Positions 49,701 to 60,979 of a DNA stretch of 64,000 nt are shown here, piece after piece. The position numbers were made by a program, and so were the translations under genes. Positions within the stretch are counted from its first letter, which is position 1. Every line of letters begins with the position of its first letter. The notes beneath the pieces are model-generated. The model made no database searches and was not told where the DNA came from. It saw nothing but the letters and a program-made list of their open reading frames with translations. Source of the stretch: Diogma glabrata (Eukaryota; Arthropoda; Insecta; Diptera; Cylindrotomidae); contig OY856187.1 in the NCBI GenBank assembly GCA_963693315.1, positions 42,119,825 through 42,183,824 of the forward strand. The letters are read 5' to 3'.

Positions 49701-50464
49701 GTATACTTAAATAAAAAGTCAGAAACATTTAAAATTTTGAATTTTTGAGGTTTTTCTATTTATCAAAATAAGAATATCGACTTTTCGATCAAAGCTTAAT
49801 ATGGAGATCCTTGCCATAAAATAGAAACCAAAAAACTAACAAAATATAATAATTCAAAAATGAGTTACAACTCTCAATCCAACTCTCACACCATTAAATA
49901 AATTATTTTAAATTTCTTATTTATTTATGTAAGAATTTTCTAAAATGTTTCATTTTCTACTGAGTGTTGAAATGAGAAATAACAGAAAAACTTAAATCGA
50001 TAGAGTAACACATTATCCCTTGAATATTTACATGTTTCAAATAAAATAATTATTTATTTGGAAAGTGTTTCCTTTTATTTTATCTAATTTTCAATAGTGA
50101 AAACTTTAAGTAGAAAATTTTATTTGCATAATAAATTTTGTATTTGATTAAAATCATCATCATCAACACCATCATGAAATTGATATCATGAAAGCATATA
50201 AATAGAAACACTTTACCGTAGAAAATGATAGAAAATAATGTTGATACAATATATATTTCTGAAAAATGCCTTAAGATAAATAATAAATAAAATGTATATT
50301 TTTTATACGAATGTGAGGGTAAGTTCGTAAGAAACGATCTATAAGAAATACATTATTCAAATGAGTTACATTCATCAAATCTCATACCTTTAAAACGGCT
50401 AGCTATATAATATATCATTTTCATATACATATATTTAACACTGATGATATTTACCTTTTTACAG

Positions 50465-50667
50465 ATCCAAATAAAGTCTAACGTTACAAATAAACTTCTG
50501 GGTCAGATGTCATTGAATGCTACAACGCAGTCTGTGGTAATAAATAGTTTAAGTCCGGGAGGGAGATATGTTGCAAGGGTTGCGCCATTAACTGCAGGAG
50601 GACTTGGACCATACAGTCCACCAGCACCACTGCATATGGATCCATCTTTTATAGCTAGACCACCAAA
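50465..50667 (+). CDS. robo: Roundabout-family receptor, exon encoding rest of the last FN3
   Basis: Starts after TTTTTACAG, phase 0, and ends two bases into a Lys codon before GTAAGT. The peptide IQIKSNVTNKLLGQMSLNAT is followed by SVVINSLSPGGRYVARVAPL and TAGGLGPYSPPAPLHMDPSF. The pattern (I-L-PG-x-Y-x-V-x-V, then AGxGPYS) is the C-terminal half of an FN3 domain and matches the last FN3 of Robo (SVIIGGL.PG.QY.V). The exon is short and isolated by 18 kb and 10 kb introns. Confidence 0.93.
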
Positions 50668-52249
50668 GTAAGTAGAATCAATTGTAAATGATTCAAGGAT
50701 AAATAAAAAAAGTTTATAATGCTAATATTTAAATGTTGCCCATATATTGCCTAGTTTACACGAGGGCGAGTAAAGGTGCGAGTTGAGCAGTCGAGTTACT
50801 GTAGTACAGCTACTGCCATTGTGTGAACAAACAAAGTGAGCTACTTAGCTAGCAACTCGCTATTTATTCAAACTACAACATATTTTATTTTATTTACAAC
50901 TTCCTCTTGTAGGAAGTATAAAACATGATGCATGTACCACAGACGAAAAGTTAATTTCAACCGTAGTGAGTTGTTGTGAATAACAAATCATCATTTGGAC
51001 TGAAATTTACTGTTTTACACCCTTGGTAATAAATAACTATTATCCTTCTGACAACACTAAATAAAGGCTAAGTTTTGTTATGTTACAACCATAATTGTGT
51101 GCGTTGTTAGTCTTAACAGAATAAAATAAACAGCTGTTAATTCTGTTGCGCGAATCTGTGGAACACAATTATACAATTTATTTGGTTGTATTTTTAGATG
51201 ATACTGCGTTGAGTGGAGGTAGATTTTAATATAGAGGTCGGCTGCTAGTGGCGTTGAATTCTCCAGAAGATGAATATGTTGATACGAGATGTTGTATTCA
51301 ATATAATGAGTTACTTTGAATGCGTTGATTAAGCTGAATCTGCATTATGATTTAACAATTATAATCTTCACGTAAAGTAAACACAAAAGGCAGCAGACAA
51401 AATGTTGTTGTATCAACCATATGATGAATTAAATTTTTTTCCAAACTTCTTCCGGTACAGTAGCTTCCACATTCACTAATGGTCTTGAACCATTATTAAG
51501 TAGCACGAATATAAATTAAATTCCCTCAAAACACAATAACATTTCAGAGTTTAATTGTATTTTAATAGATTATACAAGTTACAATTATTATACAAGTTAT
51601 TATACAAGTTACATGAAATTTGTCTTATTGTATTAATCAAATTGATGGTGAGGCGATGCAATATAATTTACATAGAGAATTACGTTTTTAATTTAAGAAG
51701 AAAAATAAGAACTCGAAATTATTTTGAAAAAACAAAATCTGAGTAGTAAAAAAATATTTTTTGTGTTTTTAATAAATGTTAACGAAATCATCACCTACTA
51801 AACTTTAAATTCTTTTGAGAAATGATTTTAGTTTTAATGTTCGCCATAACACTCCCCCCCCCCCCTAAAAATTAAGTAGAGTTGAGGAGGAAAGAAGGAA
51901 AGAGTTTTGCTTCAGTAGTTGTAGGGAATAAGAAAAAGTTTGGAGGTGTCCGAAGATGTAGAGTGGACAGTTAGTGGCGAAAAGAGGCAAAATTGAGTCG
52001 AGCCATCTTCAGATGTGACCTAAGTAAGGTATTATCTGTCGATGTTCGATCTTATGAAGGTTAGAAGAAATTGTGTTAGGAGAGAGTTAAAAATTAATGT
52101 GTTAGGAGAGATTGTGTTAAGCGAAAGAGTTGTTTAGTAATCGATACCATTTGGTGGAGAAAAAAAAATTATGGGTCTTACGAATTTGGAGTTCTGCAAA
52201 AAGAAACAAACAATTATGGAGTCATGATAACACGAGTGGAGATATAGGT

Positions 52250-52850
52250 CTGACAGAGCTGAGTTGGCTGAGACCAATATTTGTGGAGATGTGTACCATA
52301 GGTTAAATGGTTCGTTTAAAATACGAGAAGCAGAAAAGTAACGCCGGTGGTGCTGAATGTCTGACAGATCAAAGTTGACTGAGACAATACTAGCATGTAT
52401 AAACGTAAGTATTAATTCATTTTTCGGAAAGTAAGAATAAGCAGAAATTTAGCGTAAGTAAAGGAGTGCATATGGTAACACAAGTTTGGTAAAGTCTGAC
52501 AGCACAAAGTTGACTGAGACCAATGTTTACCTCGGAGACGTGTACCATAGAAAAAGATCGCTTTGAGAAGAAATATCTGATTAACGACGAAATGTCGTAT
52601 TAAATATCCATAAGAACCATACCTGTTCGTCAACAGATAAATGGTTAACGTCAGAAAATGTTCATGCTGTAAAAACATATGGGTAACGTTGGGGATATTC
52701 CTTTAAGATCAGATATTTGGAGGTTCTGCTTAATTAGATGAAATCTGATTTTATATCCATAAGGACCCCATATCTGTTTTGTCAACAGATAGATGGTCAA
52801 CGTTAGGAGATGTTCATGTTATGGTAACATATGGGTAACGTTAGGGATAG
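52250..52850. repeat. Internal repeats of the LTR derivative
   Basis: GTTGACTGAGAC with a preceding TCTGACAG recurs at about 52247, 52362 and 52495. A longer block with CTGTT...GTCAACAGATA and ACATATGGGTAACGTT occurs twice, at about 52606-52695 and 52756-52845. Confidence 0.8.
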
Positions 52851-52904
52851 AAATTAAAAAATCAGAAAATTCGAAAAATTTGTTTTCGCCCATAAGTTAA
52901 GGAG

Positions 52905-53185
52905 ATTGGAGCGGGTCTTACGAAGGAAGAAGGTGATTAATTCGGCCCATGAGTAACGGAGAATGAAGTGGGTCTTACGAAGGAAAGAGATGTGAAGCTT
53001 CGGCCCAAGATTTTAGAAGAGTGGAGTGGGTCTTACGAAGGAAGGAGATGTTAGACTTCGGCCCATGAGTTTGAGAGAGTGGAGTGGGTCTTACGAAGGA
53101 AAAAGGTGATTAATTCCGCCCATGAGTAACAGAGAATTAATTGGGTCTTACGAAGGAAAGAGTTGTTACGCTTTGCCCCATGGTA
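52905..53185. repeat. Tandem array, five units of 57-58 bp
   Basis: GGGTCTTACGAAGGAA starts at 52913, 52970, 53028, 53086 and 53143. Between them lies a variable GTGATTAATTCGGCCCATGA or similar. It lies inside the LTR derivative just before the right repeat. Confidence 0.9.
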
Positions 53186-53825
53186 TCGATTGTTAAACAA
53201 AAAGAAATTAAAAAAAAATTGGTCGTACTAGCAGGAGTGGCTTGAAAACCGAAAAATGAGAATTTGGAGAGAGAAAAAGAATGTGTCGCTAGAAGAAAAC
53301 AAGATTATTTCACGCATATAAATTAAATTCCCTCAAAACACAATAACATTTCAGAGTTTAATTGTATTTGTAAATAGATTATACAAGTTACATGAAATTT
53401 GTCTTATTGTATTAATCAAATTGATGGCGAGGCGATGCAATATAATTTACATAGAGAATTACATTTTTAATTTGACACGAAAAATAAGAACTCGAAATTA
53501 TTTTGAAAAAACAAAATCTGAATAATAAAAAATATTTTTTGTTTTTTTAATAAATGTTAACGAAATCCTACCCTACTAAACTTTAAATTCTTTTGAGAAA
53601 TGATTTTAGTTTTAATGTTCGCCACATATTGAACTCTGACTTTTTTTATTGTATTTTATAAATAATTTGATTTAATTTCATAAAAAAATCAACAAAAATA
53701 TTTTTTTTGGCAAACGGCTGTAAAGTTTAACTTTACTGCCGCTAGGGAGTTAGCTAAAGTCTTACTTTTTAACCTGGCAGCAAAAGTAACGTCTAGCGAC
53801 AGCAAAAGTAATGCCATTATTATTT

Positions 53826-54180
53826 TATATTACGGAGGCCGTAAAGTAGCATTTGTTATTTGTTATTTTTTAAAACATATTGTATAACCATGACAACAAA
53901 AAATAAGTTGATTCTCATTGAATTATGATATTTTGAATTATTGTATGTTACTATGACAACAAAACATAACAAACAGTTTCATTGGATAATGAAATTTGGA
54001 ATTATTGTATAGCTATGACAACAAAATAATAACTATTTCAATTGGATTATGAAATTTTGAAAAGGCTGCTATGATAAAAAAATTTTATTCATACAAATTT
54101 AAATGTTTTTTTCTCTTTTTTTGGAAGTAATTATGACGATAAAAAGTCATATTTATAAAAAGTTTGATGTATTAATTTCA
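53826..54180. repeat. Diverged third copy of the CTATGACAACAAA repeat family
   Basis: Related to the distal parts of copies A (9.25-9.6 kb) and B (27.5-27.9 kb). The block ATTGTATAACCATGACAACA is repeated about three times at 53880-54030, followed by TGCTATGATAAAAAAATTTT as in the other copies. Confidence 0.75.
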
Positions 54181-54230
54181 TATTTATAAAAAATTTAAAC
54201 GTTTGCCGAAAAATAGTGTATTTAATTCGG

Positions 54231-54326
54231 AGCTAAAGTGACTTTTTGTGTTTCGTCTATAATTGTCGGCCTCCCTATGGTCGGCCGTCAAACTATAGAC
54301 TCAACACAAAAAGTATCACTTTAGCT
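54231..54326. repeat. Palindrome with GC-rich centre
   Basis: The arms AGCTAAAGTGACTTTTTGTG and CACAAAAAGTATCACTTTAG pair. The centre is TCGGCCTCCCTATGGTCGGC. It follows directly after the diverged repeat copy, as the palindrome at 27970 follows copy B. Confidence 0.8.
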
Positions 54327-54910
54327 TCTAATTAAATGATGTATTATTACTTTCATTATATAAAAAAAACAATATATTCAAACTAATCAGCATGTTTCTT
54401 GAAATAAATTTTCATTGAGAAAAAATTACTTTTTTGTGTAATTGTTTTTTGGTTTATTAATTATTAGTTATTAACTATCGAAACCTATATAGTTTATGTG
54501 ATTGTTATTCAGTCCAAGATATCTCGAAAATTGTTTGACCTATTGACTCCAAACTAGATAAATAGGTATCTTTGACCAAAACATCCGATAGTTAATTGTG
54601 ACTCGACTTATGGGTGTCGAAAAGTGTATGTCTGTCGGTCTGTGGACACAATTTTTCAGGTCAGTTGTTATTTGTTTTTTATATTTTTTTTATTATTTTT
54701 TTCCAATAATTTTTTATTACTTTTTCTTTATTTAAATGTTTTTTGTGGATTTTTTAACATTTTTTTTTTAATTTGTTTTCGTGTTATTTTGTCATATTCA
54801 GCAATGTACGAAAGAATTTCCCTTTGATTTCGATAATTTAGTTTTCGATTTATACCGTTCTAGTTAGTACAAAATTTGATATTTTTCATTGTGGGTCATT
54901 TAATTTGCCA

Positions 54911-54918
54911 ATTACCAA
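54911..54918. other. 8-bp target-site duplication, left
   Basis: ATTACCAA, repeated exactly at 55870-55877 on the other side of the element. Confidence 0.88.
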
Positions 54919-55869
54919 CATTGGCGTAAAGCAAATACCAGTAAATTGTTCTAGGGTAGGCCTGACCTCGTAATACTGCTGAAAAAAAACTAATAAATTT
55001 TCCGATTTTATTTCTTTCTTTTATTTAATATATAACGGGTGTTGCAATTTGAGGTTAATTTTCAAATTTACTGTCATTTAGACTTTTTTTGTTAGGTTAT
55101 TTATGTAAGGTTAAGCTAGGTTGCAGTGACTGTCACCAAAACAGAACCAGAGGACGACATACTAAGACCGAAATAGGTTGGCTGTGATACCAAGAGATCT
55201 CATTCCCCAACTCGAGCCATTTGAAGCTCCTAGTGAAGCTAAGTATTTGCGCTGATTTTATAATTACTCAGGTCGGTGAGAGTTTTAAATGTGTGAGTTT
55301 CAAAATGAATTTGCCGTTTAATGCCGGCCAATGCTGGACACGTGCAAAGTAGATGAAACGCTGGTTCCTCCCGCTCCTCATCTATTTAAACTTCACTAAT
55401 ATGGAGAACCTTCGCTAATATGGGGAATAAGATAAACGATCAATTTGTTGATACTTTTTTGGCAACATTGTTGGTATTCCATTCTCAATGGGAAATGATA
55501 AACTTTTGTTATTTCCTTATTACATTGAAATGAAGATCAGTGATATGAACTGTAAATCTGAACCGTAAATATTTATCATAATTGTCAACAAATAGTTCGA
55601 TTCGGGTTATTTCTAACACTTCAATGGTAGGTGGTTTTTTCTATCGGGTTGGTCATGTATAACAAATAAAAAACAAATAATTTAATTAAATATTGATGCC
55701 AACGTTTTTAAATAATTTTGATCAGCAAATTCCTTAGTCAAGAAATACAATTTCATTTTCTCTAACTGCAGTTATATGCTTCATGAAGTTCGTGTTCTAA
55801 GGGGGGGGGGGGGGTCAAAATTCGTCTAGGTGGGGTGGGTCCCTTTGGGCCCACGTAGTTACGCCAATG
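54919..55869. mobile_element. hAT-type element (951 bp)
   Basis: The termini are CATTGGCGTAA and its exact inverse, flanked by identical 8-bp duplications ATTACCAA. This is the hAT signature. No transposase is present. The interior includes a LINE fragment (55130-55400) and a run of 14 G residues (55801-55814) near the right end. It is non-autonomous and seems comparatively young, given the intact duplication. Confidence 0.88.
55130..55400 (-). pseudogene. Non-LTR retrotransposon 3' fragment inside the hAT element
   Basis: The - strand reads REEPALHLLCTCPALAGIKR then HTFKTLTDLSNYKIS, matching the C-terminal Cys/His-rich end of R1/Jockey-type polyproteins (HLLC-x-CPAL). Only the last 90 or so codons are present, with stops. 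Confidence 0.65.
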
Positions 55870-57284
55870 ATTACCAAACAATTATATAGTTATCGAAATT
55901 GGATAAAATTTATTTAACTGTTTGGAATTATTAATAATAAAATAAAATAAAATTTAAAATAATTCAATTTAAATTAATACATGCTTTTCTGTTGAAAGTA
56001 TAAAACATTGTGTTGGGTTCGTGTTGAATGAACTTTATTCTCTCGCAAATTTGCAACTTTTGCTCTAGAATAAAATATATCATTAAACACTTGCACAATA
56101 AATACTATTAGTATATTCAAATTTTTATTCCAGGGTGTTTTTAAACCACTAATTATTTGTAAATTTATTACTATGTAGAGTTCTATTTATTTAATCAATT
56201 TATTAATAAAATTAATAAATTTTGGGATTTTGGAACTAAAAAATGTTATGAAATGCCAAATATTAGCTGACTTGGCCCTCGGTTATTTATCTGTCAATTT
56301 TTTTTTAAACAAAAGCAACGAAAAATCTACTTGCATACGATTGGCAAGTAATTGTCAGCGTGTGAACATTACAGACAAATGCAGCCACTGACCAGTTGTT
56401 TTAACTAGTTTTAAACGATGATAGCGTCGCATGAAGTAAAGAGAACAAAAATTAACATAGATTTATTTCAAATTTTTCAATAAATAAATAAATCTTTTTT
56501 TGAATGATTTCTTGGCTGATAATGTGACTGACTGCATAAGTTTTAACATCCATCCTTGTACAGTATGGAACTGTTAAGCTTACACTAGACGACCTAATTA
56601 ATACATAAGAGTCTAAACCAAAAGAGAACTAATCATCGCAAAGTGATGGTTGCCCTGACATTCTCATGTTATTTTGACACCATCTACTACTTAGCAACTC
56701 CGGCTTAGTTTACTCAATTCAACGCTACCACAATCTAGCCCCAAAAATTGAAAGAACCTGAAAGTTACGCGGAGAAGAAATACGACAAGGAAAACTACTG
56801 TCTACTGCATTATTTAATTTTTATATGCTTAGTTTACTTCAACTGCCTGCATATATAAATATATGTTTTCATTTAATAACTGGCTTACCGAAATTAAACT
56901 CTCCACAAAGAAATTAACAGTAGTCTTTTTCACTACATGTAACCAGGAAAAGTACGTTACTTGGAATGTCAAGGTTGCAAGCAACACGATATCTACAGTA
57001 AAACAACCGAAAAATATGGAGGGGCTGAAATCTCACAGCTCTGAGATATCAAGACTTCGGTCTGGGTTAAGGATTTTAATATAGTTTTCGGAAAACAACT
57101 TTTATGAGGACATGGTTTTTAGTTTTGGGCAGCGATGTATATCAAACATAACTCTTTATTAAAGTACAAACATTTTTTTTAATCTCTGCTTAGAAATTTA
57201 TTACAAAACTAACACGAAACAGCAATACGATGCCGGAAAATTATAACAGATCATAGTTAACATAATTTAGTGAAAAGATGATAC

Positions 57285-58130
57285 ACTCAGCAAACTACTC
57301 AAAAACCTCTCCATTTAGCGTTTCGAAAAAATATAACCAAATCACAAATTCATATTTCTTTCAAAATTCCAAAAATATTGTGAAAATTAAATAAAATCAA
57401 ACTTTTTTCAAAATTCTAAAAATATTCCAAAATTTATTACAAAATCAAAGATTAAACTTTTTTCAAAAATTCTGAAAATATTGCAAAAATCAAAATTCAC
57501 AAAATCAAAAAATTGAAACTTTTTTCAAAATTCTAAAAATATTCCAAAAATTGGAATAAAATCAAATATTTCAACTTTTTCTAAATTCTAATATTATTCC
57601 AAAAATTCTTAAAAATTCAAAAATTCAAACTATTTCCAAAACTCTAAAAATATTGCAAAAATTATAACAACATCAAAAATTGAAACTTTTTCCAAAATTA
57701 TAATAAAATCGAAAATTTAAAATTTTTCAAAATTCTTAAAATATTCTAAAAATTCTTACAAAATCAAAAATTGAAACTTTTTTAAAATTCCAAAAATATT
57801 CAAAAACTATAACAAATTCAAAAATATCCATGTCCAATTTCATTTTCAGCAAGCTATTCAAAAACCTTCAATTTAGCGATTCGAGAAAATATTACAAAAT
57901 CACAATTCATATTTCTTTCGAAATTCCAAAAATATTGTAAAAATTATAATAAAATCAAACTTTTTTCAACATTCTAAAAATATTCCAAAAATTATTACAA
58001 AATCAAAAATTGAAACTTCAAAATTCCGAAAACTATAATAAAATCAAAAAATTAAAATTTTTCAAAATTCCAAAAATATTTCAAAAACTATAACAAATTC
58101 AAAAATTTCCATGTCCAATTTCATTTACAA
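57285..58130. repeat. AT-rich array of about 57-bp units with a 559-bp higher-order period
   Basis: About a dozen units contain AAATTCTAAAAATATTCCAA, ATCAAAAATTGAAAC and TTTTTTCAA words. A distinctive leader CAGCAAACTACTCAAAAACC then ATTTAGCGTTTCGA at 57288 recurs as CAGCAAGCTATTCAAAAACC at 57847. TCCATGTCCAATTTCATT occurs at both ends of the second block (about 57828 and 58107). Confidence 0.88.
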
Positions 58131-58139
58131 TTACATTTA

Positions 58140-58570
58140 CGTCATAAAAACAACTACATTTTTTTTCCCAAAAAATTGGCTGAAAAAATCAATGAAATCA
58201 TTTTTTGACACGCTTGACACTATTTTTTTGACAAACTTATAATGCCATGCTCTATAATAATAATATATTTTCATGTCATACAAATTATTAATTTTGTTTT
58301 TTTCCAAAAAATTGGGTAAAAAAATAAATAAAAATCTTTCTTTTGACACACTTGACAACATTTTTTTGACAAACTTATAATGCCATAGTTCTCAATAATA
58401 AAATTTCATTTCAAACAAAATTTTAGTTTAATTTTTTTCCAAAAAATATAAATAAAAATCTTTTTTTGACACACTTGACAACAGTTTTTTGACAAACTTA
58501 TAATGCAATAATCTAGATAAAATAAGCAAATTTCCTTGTTTTGACACCCTTGACGATTTTTTTGACACAC
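58140..58570. repeat. Tandem repeat, three units of 123-137 bp
   Basis: TTGACAAACTTATAATGC occurs at 58229, 58366 and 58489. Each is preceded by TTTTGACACACTTGACAAC or a close variant and TTTTTTCCAAAAAAT. It adjoins the preceding array. Confidence 0.9.
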
Positions 58571-60770
58571 TTCCGGTACAGTTATCGAACACATAACGTC
58601 CTTTCGGCTCTTCCCATTGAGTAAACCTATTTTTAGAAAAAAAAAATTTCAAATCCGTCCAGCGGTTTTCTAGATTTCGTCGGTTGTGACGGCCGGACAG
58701 ACAGACATACATTTTTTTTTTGCTTTTTTAGAAACAGTTCTTCCTAAAACGTCGAGAAATGCCAAAAAAAGTGGGGGTAAGAATTTCACTTTGAGCTCAT
58801 GAATGTAATATTTAGGTCTTTCAGACCGAAGTAATTCTGGGTGTGGTTGGTGACAGTATATTAACGTTAGTCAACCATGAAAACAGATTTGTAGTAAACT
58901 ACAGTGTCGAAACAATGTTTTGAAATCACTTACTGGCGCTAACTGGAAGAAAAAATCAAGCGATCATCACCACTTTATACGCGCATTACAACTGTCTGTC
59001 ATTTATTATTACACCAAAACCATCTATGTAGATAACAGAAATGACCTGAAACAAAAATGTCTTAGCAAGTTTTGTGGAGAATTAAAACTTATGCGTTTAA
59101 CCTTAATCTCTTAGATTAAAGTAGTTCCATCTAGCAAGGCAATAAGCAAAAAAAGATCAGATCTCGTACAACGTTAACGTAAACAGCGGATGTGGTGAAA
59201 CGTTCGATTTACACTCTGTCTCTCGAACATACAATAATAACTAACGTTATTTCTACTTTTTTTATTTAGTATAACATCTGGTGGACTTTCTAATTTCTTA
59301 TGACTATTTGTTATATGGTAAATCGTACTATTGCTATCCTAAACACCTCAAGTTATTGTCGTCTTCTTAGTCTTAAGACTGTTTTGTATTGTCGTTACAA
59401 CATTGTATCAAACCAAACTTTTTTTTTAAAATCAATGTGTTTTAGTAGTTGTGTCTCTTATCTACAGAACATTAATTCTTTTTGAATTTTGTTATGCTAA
59501 AACTTTATATATTTTATTAACTCAAAAGATGTCAAACACTATACATTTTTCGTATCTTTCCTTTTCTACCTGTTGCAAAACCTCCATATCGATTTAATAA
59601 CATTTCCATTATCCTTGAAACCAATTTCAGATCTTATTTGTGTAAAAAGTACAAATACAATTCATCGCTCAATTCCATTTCATTTACTTTAAACCCCAAA
59701 CAAATTAAAATTCAAAAACACACTATCTTAAAATGTCATTTGTAAAAAACTAAGCAGCTTAAACTTTTATTAGAATAATAATCTTAACAGCCACCCACAA
59801 CCATAACACTTTTGAAAGTATCACTAAAGTATTATAACAGATAAAAATTTATAAGTAGCTTTTTTTACAATTAAACAAATCAAAATGTTAATACAATTAA
59901 AAGTAAACATAACATAAAATATTTTAATATTTAAATTTTCTTAAAACATTTATATTCGTATAAGAATAAATAGTATGAGTACGAGTACATATTGAGCTTA
60001 GGGTAGATATCCTACATATTTATCACTTCAAGTGAAAATATAATAAAATGAACATGACAATTTAAATTATTAGATTATAAAAAGCATAAATATTATGTAT
60101 ATGTAGCTAGAAATAAATTTATGTTTACATAAATAATATTTAATGTTTGCTTATACATGCCCTCATACCACATCAAAGCCATGTAATTTATAAAAAACTT
60201 TTTAAGCTCTATCCCTCTCTCGTTTTTCTCAAATTTTACTAATTCTAACAAATATAATTTTCTTCTAGAATATTTTCTTATATGTACTTGAACATAAAAT
60301 AAATAAAATAACCTTATCGTTTTATGCTGTACGAGGTGTTTTCGATAAGAAAAACAATAATCCCACAATCAACGAAACAAGTTGTTATTTTAGAACGAAA
60401 CAAACTTTTATTTAAAATTCACTTGAAATTCTGGAGAAAAACATTTCCGGACACAATTTTGTAAAAATTCTTAAAAGAAAATGACTTACAATCGAACCAT
60501 CGTATGTAATATTGATAAAAGTACAAGTAATGTAAAACTAGTTCATGATAGGTATACATACGAATAGTTTAGTTTTATGGTTGTTTAAGAGAAAATTGAC
60601 ATAAAATCTTGATTTGTATTGATATTTAATGTTTGAGATATAATGATGATTATACACAAAAACCGCAAATTTATGATATTAAGAAAATGTTTGTCGTTAT
60701 CAAAAATATACTAATGTTTGTGTATATAAATTTCTACAGTTTGATTCTAATAATATTCTCTTAATTGCAG

Positions 60771-60916
60771 AACCGATCCAACATCAAATAGTTGGAACTC
60801 AGCTTGGATGTCTGGAATTGCTCTTGGAATTTTAGGCATATGTCTTTTCGGTGGTGCAATATTTACAATATTTTGGGCTAGAAGAAATAAACGAAACATG
60901 AAAGCTGCTTATCCAG
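60771..60916 (+). CDS. robo: Roundabout-family receptor, transmembrane exon
   Basis: One base completes the Lys codon from 50667, then TDPTSNSWNSAWMSG leads into a hydrophobic helix IALGILGICLFGGAIFTIFW followed by the stop-transfer sequence ARRNKRNMK. This is a single-pass type I membrane segment at the place expected after the last FN3. The exon leaves one base (G) before the donor GTAAAA. Confidence 0.95.
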
Positions 60917-60979
60917 GTAAAATAAACACAGACAAAAACAATTATAAAACTTGAATAAAATTTCAATGGATTTTTTCAG
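60917..60979 (+). other. Short intron (63 bp)
   Basis: Donor GTAAAA, acceptor TTTTTTCAG, phase 1, joining G to CT as an Ala codon. Confidence 0.92.

Larger units (their letters stand above)
32338..50464 (+). other. 18.1 kb Robo intron
   Basis: Donor GTAAGA, acceptor TTTTTACAG. Elements inside are listed separately. The stretches 32340-33185, 34080-35600, 40260-43500, 43900-46640 and 47000-50460 show no gene that I can support. A 74-codon - strand ORF at 44262-44483 resembles nothing I recognise. Confidence 0.9.
51504..53634. mobile_element. Non-coding LTR-retrotransposon derivative (LARD/TRIM-like)
   Basis: Two direct repeats, 51504-51846 and 53311-53634, are about 95 percent alike. Both begin near CACG-ATATAAATTAAATTCC and end AATGTTCGCCA, and they flank about 1.46 kb with no gag or pol. 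The left copy has an extra small duplication of ATTATACAAGTT. A run of C follows the left repeat at 51853-51865. The internal part is purine-rich and consists largely of repeats. The lack of coding sequence fits a large retrotransposon derivative mobilised in trans; target duplication and primer-binding site are not resolved. Confidence 0.7.
50668..60770 (+). other. 10.1 kb Robo intron
   Basis: Donor GTAAGT, acceptor TTAATTGCAG. Elements inside are listed separately. Positions 50755-50890 hold GAGGGCGAGTAAAGGTGCG and a CGAGTTACTGTAGTACAGCT hairpin, probably a MITE end. The stretches 55880-57280 and 58720-60770 show no gene. Confidence 0.9.

Noticed and set aside
57045..57110. Possible exon shared with 63215-63290
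   Set aside because: The similarity is a dispersed repeat without an open frame or splice signals in common.
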